Positions 7,116 to 15,416 of a stretch of DNA of 37,616 bases are shown in pieces. Position 1 is the stretch's first letter; the number at the start of each line of letters is the position of its first letter. This stretch comes from Phycisphaerales bacterium (lineage in GTDB: Bacteria; Planctomycetota; Phycisphaerae; Phycisphaerales; SM1A02), in NCBI GenBank assembly GCA_007693845.1, contig RECV01000148.1, positions 1 to 37,616 on the forward strand. Direction: 5' to 3'. Position numbers and translations under genes: made by a program. Under the pieces are notes generated by a model. The model had not been told where the DNA came from and searched no databases. It worked only from the letters and a program-made list of their open reading frames with translations.

Positions 7116-9311
7116 ATGATGCAAAGGCGAGGAATGAAGGGAAAGATGGGGCTGGCGGCTGCCGGTCTGGTTGCCATGGGTGGCTGGGCAATGGCCGAAC
7201 AGGCGGTTCGGGCTGAGTCTTCGGAATGGACCGTCGCCCGAGTCTGGAACGAAATGACACTCGAATCGATTCGGAATGACCTGGCCCGCCCGCCGGTTCA
7301 CGCTCGGAATCTGTATCACGTCTCCGCCGCGATGTACGATGCGTGGACCGTTTACGATGACGTAGCGCAAGGTGTCTTCTACACGAACAAGTATTCCGCG
7401 CGGGATGATGTTGAAGCCGCCCGCGGAGAGGCGATCAGCTACGCTGCCTACCGGGTGCTGAGACACCGGTTCCAAGACTCCGTCGGTTCGGCAACGACGA
7501 TTCCGATGCTCGACGATCAGTTCGCCCTGCTGGGGTACGACGCCTCGATCACGACGACCGAAGGCGATTCGCCCGCCGCGATCGGCAACCGCATCGCGCA
7601 GACGATCATCGATTTCGGCTTAAACGATGGCTCGAACGAAGCGAACAACTATGCCGGCATCGATCCCGTCACGGGTCGGCCGTACGAGCCGATGAATGAG
7701 CCGCTGGTGCTCGAAGAGCTGGGCGCGCCGACGCTGGTTCATCCGAACAACTGGCAGTCGACATGGCTCGAAGTTCAGATCGATCAGGCCGGTAACATTC
7801 TCGACGGGAACGTGCCTGAGTTCGTCGGCCCGCACTGGGGGTTTGTCACACCGTTCGCGCTGCTCGAGGAGCACCTGACGCCGGGCAAACCCGGTGTCTA
7901 CCTCGACCCGGGCGAACCCTATCTTCTGGGCACGGAGACGCACCAGGAGTGGATCGACACCTTCACCGGTGTCGTGGTCACCGCCAGCAATCTCGATCCC
8001 GATCTTGGCCTGACCATCGATGTCTCGCCGGGCGTGTTTGGGAACAACTCACTCGGCGCGAACGATGGAACCGGACACGGTTTGAACCCCGTGACCGGCG
8101 AAACCTACGAATCGAATGTCATCAACTACGGCGACCTTGGTCGCATCATCGCGGAGTTCTGGGCCGACGGGCCGAAGAGTTCGACTCCGCCCGGTCACTG
8201 GAACGAAATCGCCAATGAATTGGTCTCGGATCGCCCCGAGTTTGAGCATCGACTCGGCGGCGAAGGTCCGATCCTCGATCGGCTTGAGTGGGATGTGAAG
8301 ATGTACCTGGCGATCAACGCCGCGGCGCACGATGCGGCGGTTGCCTGCTGGGGCGTCAAGGGCTACTACGACTTTGTTCGTCCCGTTTCCGCGATCCGGT
8401 ACATGGCCGACCGTGGTCAGTCCTCCGATCCGAATCTGCCGTCGTATCATCCTGAAGGCCTGCCGCTGATCCCGGGCATCATTGAGTTGATCACCGAGGA
8501 AACGGTCGCGCCCGGCGGCAAGCATGCCCATCTCGCTGAAATGATCGTCGATGATTTCGGCTTCCCGGTACTGGGCCCGAACTTCGAGCCGATTTACGAC
8601 GCGGAACAGTTCATTGGTGAACTGGCCGTGATGGCCTGGCCTGGCTCGCCGAATGACAACCCGGTCGCGAGCGCGCCTGTGTCCTACCAGAACGTCTGGA
8701 CGGATCCGCAGTATCACCAGTACGATGCGCTGTACAGTGGCGTCCAGTGGATTCTCGCCCGCCGCTGGAGCACGTATCAGTTGGAGACGTTCGTCGTTCC
8801 GCCGTTTGCGGGATACACCTCGGGTCACACCACGTTCAGCCGCGCGATTGCCGTCGTCATGCACGAGTTGACGGGCAGCCAGTATTTCCCCGCCGGCATT
8901 GCGGAGTATCATTTCCCGCAGGGTGAGTTCCTGGAATTCGAATACGGACCCAGCGAGGACATCACCCTCCAGTGGGCCAGTTACTACGACATGTCGGATC
9001 AATCCGCCATCTCCCGAATCTACGGCGGGATTCACCCCTACATCGATGATATCCCGGCCCGATTCCAAGGGCAGCAGATCGGGGAGATCGTTGCAGCACG
9101 CGCCTTCGAAGTCTTCGGCCTTGATCCCAAAACGCCGACCACCTGCACCGGCGATATCACCGGCAGCGGTACAGTCGAAGTCACTGACCTTCTCATGCTT
9201 CTCGATGCGTGGGGCCCCTGTGATGATTGTGATGAAGACCTGAACGGTGACGGCATCGTCAACGTGTTCGATATGCTGATGCTGCTGGAGAACTGGGGCA
9301 CCTGCCCGTAA
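7116..9311 (+). CDS. secreted vanadium-dependent haloperoxidase-like protein with C-terminal dockerin repeats
   Basis: A 731-aa exported protein of the vanadium haloperoxidase / acid phosphatase (PAP2-like) superfamily. These enzymes use vanadate to oxidise halides with peroxide, or phosphate-type chemistry in relatives. The metal-site residues are all present: K415-x6-R422-P (KGYYDFVRP), S569-G-H571 (TSGH) and R634 with H640 (SRIYGGIHPYID). The start is a signal peptide (GLAAAGLVAMGGWAMAEQA). The last 55 residues (about 677-731) contain two dockerin-like calcium loops (GSGTVEVTDLLMLLDAWG and LNGDGIVNVFDMLMLLENWG) bracketed by Cys residues. Such tails in Phycisphaerae probably anchor or sort secreted proteins. 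The start is ATG ATG at 7116 with AAAGGAA 6 bases upstream. Substrate and activity are inferred, not shown. It is a single-gene unit with its own promoter and terminator. Confidence 0.9.
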   Translation: MMQRRGMKGKMGLAAAGLVAMGGWAMAEQAVRAESSEWTVARVWNEMTLESIRNDLARPPVHARNLYHVSAAMYDAWTVYDDVAQGVFYTNKYSARDDVEAARGEAISYAAYRVLRHRFQDSVGSATTIPMLDDQFALLGYDASITTTEGDSPAAIGNRIAQTIIDFGLNDGSNEANNYAGIDPVTGRPYEPMNEPLVLEELGAPTLVHPNNWQSTWLEVQIDQAGNILDGNVPEFVGPHWGFVTPFALLEEHLTPGKPGVYLDPGEPYLLGTETHQEWIDTFTGVVVTASNLDPDLGLTIDVSPGVFGNNSLGANDGTGHGLNPVTGETYESNVINYGDLGRIIAEFWADGPKSSTPPGHWNEIANELVSDRPEFEHRLGGEGPILDRLEWDVKMYLAINAAAHDAAVACWGVKGYYDFVRPVSAIRYMADRGQSSDPNLPSYHPEGLPLIPGIIELITEETVAPGGKHAHLAEMIVDDFGFPVLGPNFEPIYDAEQFIGELAVMAWPGSPNDNPVASAPVSYQNVWTDPQYHQYDALYSGVQWILARRWSTYQLETFVVPPFAGYTSGHTTFSRAIAVVMHELTGSQYFPAGIAEYHFPQGEFLEFEYGPSEDITLQWASYYDMSDQSAISRIYGGIHPYIDDIPARFQGQQIGEIVAARAFEVFGLDPKTPTTCTGDITGSGTVEVTDLLMLLDAWGPCDDCDEDLNGDGIVNVFDMLMLLENWGTCP

Positions 9312-9344
9312 GCAGATTCAGCTTCACGCGTATTGCACCAACTT

Positions 9345-9383
9345 CGGGCGTCGGATCATTCACTGATTCGACGCCCGTTTTTT
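9345..9383 (+). terminator. strong rho-independent terminator after the haloperoxidase gene
   Basis: CGGGCGTCG (9345-9353) pairs with CGACGCCCG (9369-9377). The stem continues inward through one G-T and four further pairs to a five-base loop, 14 pairs in all. It is followed directly by TTTTTT (9378-9383). It lies 33 bases after the TAA. The remaining 158 bases to the next gene show nothing notable. Confidence 0.93.
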
Positions 9384-9541
9384 CGATTTGCCGAGGAATG
9401 CAGATTTGGCACCAGCGCGAATCGATACCTCGCGGCTCAACAGAATTGCTTCGTCACGCCGCCGCGTTGTTGTTCGTTTGCCGCTGTTCGCCGGTCCGCC
9501 TGGCCTCCGGAACACCCGACTTTCGGGCGGGATCGGGATGA

Positions 9542-10849
9542 CTACTCCAGAACCGTGACCGTGCTACGTTCTTCCACCAGCAGTTCGTAGATCAATTCCA
9601 CATCCTCATTGTGCAGGCGGATGCAGCCCATGGATCGCTGCTGGCCGATGGAGTCCGGCTCGATCGTTCCGTGAATCCCGTAACCATCCACGTCCGCCAG
9701 GTGCTCATCGATCCCTTTGAGCCCAATCCAGTGATTACCGATCGGATTTTCCGGATTGTCCGGCGAGAAATACTCACGTGTGCGCGGATTCGTCCACGCC
9801 GGGTTGATCAGTTTGGAGTTGGTTCTGACCTTGAATCGACCGATCGGAGTGGAATCAAACTCTCCCAACCCGACCGGAAAGCTGCGCACGAAAACTCGCT
9901 CCGACCCGTCACCGAGGTAGAGGTCGAGGCGGTACTCGCTCTTATGGACGACGGCGTGGAACGGGCCCGAGATCAGCTTCAACTGCTGGCCCGGGTAGAT
10001 CCGCTCCGGACGGCTGACGCGATTGATCCGCTGAATGAGTCGCCAGTCGACCTGAGCGCCCTGACGAGTCGTCAGACGCGCCAGACTGTCACCCGAGCGA
10101 ACCGTGTATCCGAAGGAGAACGGGTCGCCCTGGACGATCTCGGGGCTGAACACCAGCCGTTCGTTCAGTTGCGTGAGTTTCTGTCGAACGGTTCTCATCT
10201 CCGATCGTGAAAGCTCGCCGGAGTCGTAGGCCAGCGTCAAGAGCCGCCTCGCTTCGACCGGCTCGTTGGCATCGGCGCGCGCCATGCCGGATTCCATCCG
10301 ATCCAGCGCTCGACGCCGGGCGGCGGTTTCCGACGGACGGTCGTTCGCCGGTTGCGTGCGTGTTGAATTGGAGGAAGTCCCCGTCGATGAGCGGCCTGAT
10401 CCGACTGTTTCAACATCGGTCGAAGGCGCGGGACGCAACGGCTCTTCAGCATCATCGGAGCTCTTGCCGGTGGAGTTGTTCGTTCGTCCGGGCCGGTTCG
10501 ATTCCAGGCGGGTGCCATCGCTGCGGTTGGAGCCGCCCATCTGAATCTGAGGCGCGGTATTCGCGCTCGTGGCATCCGCAATCTGCAGGGCGGCATCACT
10601 GGCGTTGTTCGACGACGAGGGGCGTCTCGCGCCGGGTTCGTCGCGCAACGCATCGGGTTTCGCCGCGGCAACTGGCGCGGCTTCTTCCGCGGGCGTTTCC
10701 GAGCCGCCATCGCGCAGGATCCACCAGACTCCGATGGTCAGGAGCGCCAGGACGCAGACGACCAGAAGCGGCAGCCGCTTCGAGCCGCTTTTACGGTACA
10801 TGTGATTCGAACGTTCCTTCGGGCGGGCAGATTGGCTCGGCAGGGGCAT
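9542..10849 (-). CDS. LysM and L,D-transpeptidase (YkuD) domain protein
   Basis: A peptidoglycan-modifying enzyme that would form 3-3 cross-links or attach proteins to the wall in the periplasm. The 435-aa protein has a single N-terminal membrane anchor (about residues 25-44, KRLPLLVVCVLALLTIGVWWI). A long Ser/Thr/Asn-rich low-complexity linker (about 50-180) follows, then a short helical part, a LysM domain (about 247-293, YTVRSGDSLARLTTRQG to IYPGQQLKLI) and the YkuD domain (about 296-434). The catalytic His is in YGIHGT (His393) and the nucleophile in SMGCIRL (Cys409). The ATG at 10849 is preferred because AGAAGGAG lies 8 bases upstream; a later ATG at 10801 has a poorly spaced site. It follows fthC by 96 bases on the same strand. 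Together with glmS nearby it indicates that the organism builds peptidoglycan. Confidence 0.93.
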   Translation of the reverse strand: MPLPSQSARPKERSNHMYRKSGSKRLPLLVVCVLALLTIGVWWILRDGGSETPAEEAAPVAAAKPDALRDEPGARRPSSSNNASDAALQIADATSANTAPQIQMGGSNRSDGTRLESNRPGRTNNSTGKSSDDAEEPLRPAPSTDVETVGSGRSSTGTSSNSTRTQPANDRPSETAARRRALDRMESGMARADANEPVEARRLLTLAYDSGELSRSEMRTVRQKLTQLNERLVFSPEIVQGDPFSFGYTVRSGDSLARLTTRQGAQVDWRLIQRINRVSRPERIYPGQQLKLISGPFHAVVHKSEYRLDLYLGDGSERVFVRSFPVGLGEFDSTPIGRFKVRTNSKLINPAWTNPRTREYFSPDNPENPIGNHWIGLKGIDEHLADVDGYGIHGTIEPDSIGQQRSMGCIRLHNEDVELIYELLVEERSTVTVLE

Positions 10850-10945
10850 CCCGGTGACTCCTTCTGATCGAACTGGCGTTTCGTCGTGATTCGTTGGCGG
10901 CGAATGTGACTTCTCTAGCGAAACGAATCGTCGTTCTTGGTGCAA

Positions 10946-11557
10946 CTACGGTCGGCGGACCCGTCCCGGCCGGATCAGCATGGTTCGCCGATCCGTCACG
11001 ACCGCGTCGACCGGTTTGTCGTGCGATTCAACCGGCACTTCATCCACGATTTGTTGGTCGAAGACGAGGCCGACGCGAAAAGTTTCCGGTCGAAGACGCG
11101 GCAGAAAGCGATCATAGTAGCCGCCGCCCCGTCCCAGTCGCCGACCCTCCGCATCGTAGGCCAGCGCGGGCACGACGATCATGTCGATCATGTCCGGCGC
11201 GACCGGTTGCGCGGCCCGCGGCGTGCGGAGTCCGCGGTCATCCGTTTCCATCACACGGTCGTCAAAGCTTTCGACCTCCACGGGGTACATGTCGTTCCGA
11301 TTCCAGTCGACGCGCGGCACGCAGACGGTCTTGCCCGCCTGAAAGCATTTGAGCGCGATCGGGGACAGATCGATTTCGCTTCTCATCGGCATGTAGATCA
11401 TGACGACCGAGGCGTGCCGAAACCAGTCCAACTCCGCCAGACGCCGGCAGGCCGAAACGGATCGATCATGTCGTGGCCCCGGCCCGAGGTCCGTCAGTCT
11501 CGCACGGATGGCCTGACGCATCTCCAATTTGTCTGATTCCGCTGACGATTCACTCAT
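10946..11557 (-). CDS. fthC: 5-formyltetrahydrofolate cyclo-ligase
   Basis: Converts 5-formyl-tetrahydrofolate to 5,10-methenyl-tetrahydrofolate using ATP, returning a storage or inhibitory folate to the one-carbon pool; cytosolic. The 203-aa length is typical. The family's phosphate-binding signature is present as GRRLGRGGGYYDRFL. The mid-protein motif VVPALAYD and the early segment IYMPMRSEIDLSPI (substrate region) also fit. Its ATG overlaps the TGA of rarA (ATGA at 11554-11557), so the two are probably translated together. The same rarA neighbour is not an obvious functional partner. Older names for this gene include ygfA and MTHFS. Confidence 0.95.
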   Translation of the reverse strand: MSESSAESDKLEMRQAIRARLTDLGPGPRHDRSVSACRRLAELDWFRHASVVMIYMPMRSEIDLSPIALKCFQAGKTVCVPRVDWNRNDMYPVEVESFDDRVMETDDRGLRTPRAAQPVAPDMIDMIVVPALAYDAEGRRLGRGGGYYDRFLPRLRPETFRVGLVFDQQIVDEVPVESHDKPVDAVVTDRRTMLIRPGRVRRP

Positions 11558-12927
11558 GATTCGGTTCGGGAGGACTGCTCGGGGACGAGGTCGGTTCGCG
11601 GGTGGTGGTCGGCGGCTCGGTCCTTCAGACGAAGAAGGTGTTCGCGGATGACCGCTTCGTGGCCGCGATCAACCGGTTCATAAAAGGTCCGATCCACACC
11701 CAGGTATTCCTGGACCACGTACCCATCGGCAGAGTCGTGGGCGTATTGATAATTTTCTCCGTGCCCGAGTTCTCGGGCCCCGGCGTAGTGTGCATCGCGT
11801 AAATGTTTCGGCACCGGCACCGTCCGGCCCTCACGGACATCCCGCCCGGCCGCGCCGATCGCCAGCGTCGAAGCGTTCGATTTCGGCGCACACGCCATGT
11901 AAATCGCGGCCTGAGCGAGCGTCAACTGGCACTCCGGCAGGCCGATGCGCTCGGTGAGTTGCCAGGCGCTGGAGGCGACCTGAAGGGCCTGCGGATCGGC
12001 ATTGCCGATGTCCTCGCTGGCCAGAATTGCGATCCGGCGCGCAATGAAACGGGGATCCTCGCCCGCCTCGAGCATCTTCGCGAGCCAGTAGACCGTTGCG
12101 TCGGGGTCCGAGCCGCGCATTGATTTGATGAACGCGCTGATCGTGTCGTAGTGGTCGTCGCCGGTCCCATCGTACACTACGGCCTTGTGCTGAATTGACT
12201 GTTCAGCGATCTCGCGGGTGATGACGATCTCGGCGGCGGCATCAGACGTTCGGGTGCTCAATACCGCCAGTTCCAGGGCATTCAACGCCCGTCGGGCATC
12301 GCCATCACAGGTCCGCGCCCAGTGTTTAGTCGCATCATCGTGCACGTTGAGCGTGAGATGGGCGTAGCCGCGTTCGTCTTCAATCGCCTGGCGCAGAATC
12401 TGCTCGATCGCCGGTTCATCGAGCGGTTCGAGGTGAAAAACGGTCGAGCGGCTGACCAGCGCGCTGTTGACCGCGAAGTACGGGTTCTCGGTCGTCGCGC
12501 CGATCAACGTAATCAGGCCGCGTTCGACGTCATTGAGAAGCACATCCTGCTGACTCTTGGAGAACCGGTGGATCTCGTCGAGAAACAGAATGGTTCGGCG
12601 TCCGTCACCTTCCACACGCCGGGTGGCATCCGCGAGAATCTGGCGAATCTCCTTCACGCCGATCAGGGCGGCATTGGCGCGCTCGAAGTGCCGCCCCGTG
12701 TGCCGGGCGATCACCTCAGCCAGCGTGGTCTTGCCGGTGCCCGGTGGCCCCCAGAGGAGAATCGACGTGAGCTGATCGGCCTCGAGCATCCGGGGCAGTA
12801 GTTGGCCCTCTCCGAGAATGTGCGGTTGACCGGCAAACTCCGCCAGGGAACGGGGTCTCATCCGAACCGCCAGCGGCTCGACGGCTTGTCGTTTTGCTTC
12901 TCGTTGATCAGCCCAGAGGTCAGCCAT
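11554..12927 (-). CDS. rarA: replication-associated recombination protein A (MgsA/WRNIP1 AAA ATPase)
   Basis: A clamp-loader-like AAA+ ATPase that acts at stalled replication forks and on single-stranded DNA ends; cytosolic, working as a tetramer. The 457-aa sequence has Walker A GPPGTGKTT (residues 60-68), Walker B LFLDEIHRF (about 114-122) and sensor-1 region LIGATTENPYF. The C-terminal tetramerisation region carries the typical IARRIAILASEDIGNADP and YMACAPKSNA segments. The ATG at 12927 fits the family start. TAGGAT lies 6 bases upstream, either a leaderless -10 box or a weak AGGA ribosome site. It is the first gene of the rarA-fthC unit and diverges from glmS. Confidence 0.96.
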   Translation of the reverse strand: MADLWADQREAKRQAVEPLAVRMRPRSLAEFAGQPHILGEGQLLPRMLEADQLTSILLWGPPGTGKTTLAEVIARHTGRHFERANAALIGVKEIRQILADATRRVEGDGRRTILFLDEIHRFSKSQQDVLLNDVERGLITLIGATTENPYFAVNSALVSRSTVFHLEPLDEPAIEQILRQAIEDERGYAHLTLNVHDDATKHWARTCDGDARRALNALELAVLSTRTSDAAAEIVITREIAEQSIQHKAVVYDGTGDDHYDTISAFIKSMRGSDPDATVYWLAKMLEAGEDPRFIARRIAILASEDIGNADPQALQVASSAWQLTERIGLPECQLTLAQAAIYMACAPKSNASTLAIGAAGRDVREGRTVPVPKHLRDAHYAGARELGHGENYQYAHDSADGYVVQEYLGVDRTFYEPVDRGHEAVIREHLLRLKDRAADHHPRTDLVPEQSSRTES

Positions 12928-12933
12928 GTCGCA

Positions 12934-12939
12934 ATCCTA
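12934..12939 (-). promoter_or_regulatory. candidate -10 box (TAGGAT) before rarA
   Basis: TAGGAT is followed by TGCGAC and the rarA ATG, the TANNNT-plus-6 arrangement seen at other genes here. The AGGA within it could instead act as a ribosome binding site, so the reading is ambiguous. The 158-base region between rarA and glmS must also hold the glmS promoter; CATAAT at 13007-13012 is the best -10 candidate for it. Confidence 0.3.
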
Positions 12940-13085
12940 GCCCGCCGGGACCGACCAACACACCAACAGCAGGGTCCGGCGTGTTTATTTTCATCACCCA
13001 AGGTGGCATAATGGTCGATCCGAATCTGAAGGGCGAACGCATCGTGCGTTACGGCCCCTGACCGGTTCCTGACTGGAGATCCGCC

Positions 13086-14921
13086 GTGTGTGGAATTGTC
13101 GCGTACATCGGAACGAAATCCGCCCGTCCGATTCTGCTGGAAGGCCTGAAGCGGCTGGAGTATCGCGGTTATGACTCAGCCGGGCTGGCGATTCTGAACG
13201 AAGAACTGCACGTGGAGCGCACCGTCGGCCGGGTCCGCGTGCTGGAAGAAAAGCTGAAGCATGCTCAGGGCTTTGACGGCACGCTCGGCATCGCTCATAC
13301 CCGGTGGGCCACCCACGGTGAACCCGCCGATCGCAACGCCCACCCGCACCGGGATGATCCCACCAAGGGGCACGGCATCGCGATCATTCACAACGGCATC
13401 ATCGAAAACCACAACACGCTCAAAACGTACCTGCAGGAAAAAGGGCATGTTTTCTCCAGCGAAACCGATACCGAAGTTCTCGCGCACCTGATCGGCGAGT
13501 TTTATGAAGACGATCTGGAGAAAGCCGTCCAGTCCGCCTTGCGCGAGGTCACCGGGGCGTACGCGATTGCAGCCATCTGCGCGAGTGAGCCCGGCGTGCT
13601 CGTGATTGCGCGCAAGGGATCGCCCCTGATGGTCGGCGTCGGCAAGGACGAATACATCGTCGCGTCGGACTCCAGCGCGATCGTCGCGCATACCACCCAG
13701 GCGTTCAACCTCGATGACTACACCGTAGCCCGACTGACGCGCGATTCTTTCCGCACCACCACGCTGGACAACGTGCCGATCACGCCGCAGATCCGCGAAC
13801 TGGAGTATTCACTCGATCAGATTGAACTGGGCGACTACTCACATTACATGCTCAAGGAAATCTTTGAGCAGCCGCAGGCGCTTCGGATGACGCTCAAGGG
13901 GCGGATCGACGCCCGCGAGGGGCAGGTCGTGCTCGGCGGCATTGCGGAGTACGCGCGCGAACTGGTTCGAGCTCGGCGCATCATCTTCGTCGGTCAGGGC
14001 ACCGCGCTCCACGCGGCCATGATCGGCGAGTACATCATGGAAGATCTGGCGAAAATCCCCACCGAGGTCGAGTTCGCCAGCGAATTTCGCTATCGAAACC
14101 CGATCATTGAAGACGGTACGGTGATGGTCGCGATCAGTCAGTCCGGTGAGACCGCGGATACCATCGCCGCGCTGCAGGAAGGCAAAAGCCGCGGCGCGCT
14201 GGCGTTGGGCCTGGTCAACGTGGTCGGTTCCACCATCTCCCGCGAAACGGATGCGGGGGTTTACCTGCGCGTCGGTCCGGAGATCGGCGTGGCATCGACC
14301 AAAGCGTTTCTCGGTCAGGTCATGGTCGCGACGCTGCTGGCCACGTTCATCGGGCGGCGGCGGTTCCTCTCGGCCGACTACGTCTCGAACCTGCTGCAGT
14401 CGCTCGAAGTGATTCCCGATCACATCGAACGCGTCGTCCAGCTCTCCGATGAGATTCGGGACATCACGTCCAAGTACATCGATCGGGAGAACTGGCTCTT
14501 CCTCGGACGCGGACACAACTATCCGGTTGCGCTGGAAGGCGCGCTCAAGCTGAAGGAAATCAGCTACATCCACGCCGAAGGCATGCCCGCCGCCGAGATG
14601 AAGCACGGCCCGATCGCGCTGATTGACAACGGCATGCCGGTGGTGTTCGTCGCCACGAAGAACAGCCAGTACGAGAAAGTCATCTCCAACATCGAGGAAG
14701 TCCGTTCCCGTGGCGGGCACATCCTTGCCGTGGCGACGGAAGGTGATGACGAAATCGGCCGCCTGTGCGAAGAGGTGTTCTACGTGCCGGATGTCCCCGA
14801 ACCGCTGCAGCCGATGGTGACGGTGGTGCCGCTGCAACTGCTGGCATACCACGCGGCGGTCCTGCGCGGCAAGGATGTGGACAAGCCGCGCAACCTCGCC
14901 AAAAGCGTCACCGTCGAGTAA
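13086..14921 (+). CDS. glmS: glutamine--fructose-6-phosphate aminotransferase (isomerizing)
   Basis: Makes glucosamine-6-phosphate from fructose-6-phosphate and glutamine, the first committed step to UDP-GlcNAc for peptidoglycan and lipopolysaccharide; cytosolic dimer. The 611-aa length is standard. The start is GTG at 13086, giving MCGIVAYIG so that Cys2 becomes the N-terminal nucleophile after Met removal; GGAG lies 8 bases upstream. The glutaminase part (about 1-240) has LEYRGYDSAG, HTRWATHG and HNGIIEN. Two SIS sugar-isomerase domains follow, with SQSGETADTIAAL, STKAF, FLGRGHNYPVALEGALKLKE and HAEGMPAAEMKHGPIALI. The tail KPRNLAKSVTVE is the invariant C-terminus. It ends 4 bases from the stop of the convergent ridA gene. 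No glmS ribozyme-like structure was seen in the 158-base upstream region. Confidence 0.98.
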   Translation: MCGIVAYIGTKSARPILLEGLKRLEYRGYDSAGLAILNEELHVERTVGRVRVLEEKLKHAQGFDGTLGIAHTRWATHGEPADRNAHPHRDDPTKGHGIAIIHNGIIENHNTLKTYLQEKGHVFSSETDTEVLAHLIGEFYEDDLEKAVQSALREVTGAYAIAAICASEPGVLVIARKGSPLMVGVGKDEYIVASDSSAIVAHTTQAFNLDDYTVARLTRDSFRTTTLDNVPITPQIRELEYSLDQIELGDYSHYMLKEIFEQPQALRMTLKGRIDAREGQVVLGGIAEYARELVRARRIIFVGQGTALHAAMIGEYIMEDLAKIPTEVEFASEFRYRNPIIEDGTVMVAISQSGETADTIAALQEGKSRGALALGLVNVVGSTISRETDAGVYLRVGPEIGVASTKAFLGQVMVATLLATFIGRRRFLSADYVSNLLQSLEVIPDHIERVVQLSDEIRDITSKYIDRENWLFLGRGHNYPVALEGALKLKEISYIHAEGMPAAEMKHGPIALIDNGMPVVFVATKNSQYEKVISNIEEVRSRGGHILAVATEGDDEIGRLCEEVFYVPDVPEPLQPMVTVVPLQLLAYHAAVLRGKDVDKPRNLAKSVTVE

Positions 14922-14925
14922 CGCC

Positions 14926-15354
14926 TCAATCAATCGTTGCGATGACTTTCAGTTCAACCGCGATCGGGGTCGGCAGCGCGCCCACTTCGATGGTCGTGCG
15001 GCTGGGGTTGGGTTTGCCCTCGCCGGCAAAGTACTCGGCATAGATCTGATTGAACGTTGCAAAATCGTCCTTCATGTTCGTCAGAAAGACGAGCACGTCG
15101 ACGATGTTGTCCCACGATGAGCCGGAATCCTCGATCACCGCGCGGACATTGTCGAAACACGAGCGACACTGCGCTTCCACATCGTACGCGGCGATGGAGC
15201 CGTCCGCGTTGAGCGTGACGCCGGGGATTTCCTTCGTGCCGCGCTTGCGCGGCCCGACGCCCGAGAGAAAGAGTAACTGGCCGACTCTTCGCGCGTGCGG
15301 GTACGCGCCCACCGGCTCCGGCGCCCGATTCGAAACAAGCTGATCCTTGGACAT
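14926..15354 (-). CDS. RidA family protein, 2-aminomuconate deaminase-like
   Basis: A 142-aa YjgF/YER057c/RidA protein. These trimeric enzymes hydrolyse imines or enamines; one branch is 2-aminomuconate deaminase, which acts late in degradation of tryptophan through kynurenine. This sequence has the features I associate with that branch: PVGAYPHARRVGQLLFLSG near the N-terminus, the long middle with FDNVRAVIEDSGSSWDNIVDV, and PNPSRTTIEVGALPTPIAVE with the substrate-binding Arg. The ATG at 15354 (MSKDQL) has a purine-rich GAAGAAGA just upstream; the open frame above it is not protein-like. It lies 62 bases downstream of kmo on the same strand and probably shares its mRNA, which supports a role in the kynurenine route. 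The family is certain; the substrate is inferred. Confidence 0.85.
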   Translation of the reverse strand: MSKDQLVSNRAPEPVGAYPHARRVGQLLFLSGVGPRKRGTKEIPGVTLNADGSIAAYDVEAQCRSCFDNVRAVIEDSGSSWDNIVDVLVFLTNMKDDFATFNQIYAEYFAGEGKPNPSRTTIEVGALPTPIAVELKVIATID

Positions 15355-15416
15355 ATTTCTTCTTCCAGGCCAGGATTCATGGACAAATCGGGGCACGTCA
15401 CTTCAGTGGCGCGTCC

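Noticed and set aside
12928-13085. Possible glmS ribozyme or riboswitch upstream of glmS
   Set aside because: The region is short and shows no recognisable pseudoknot core or conserved cleavage site; such ribozymes are known mainly from Firmicutes.
13839-14933. 364-codon minus-strand frame opposite glmS, and a similar 339-codon frame opposite the haloperoxidase gene (8049-9068)
   Set aside because: Both lie wholly within strongly supported genes, carry no recognisable motif and are rich in His, Arg and Asp as expected for antisense shadows.
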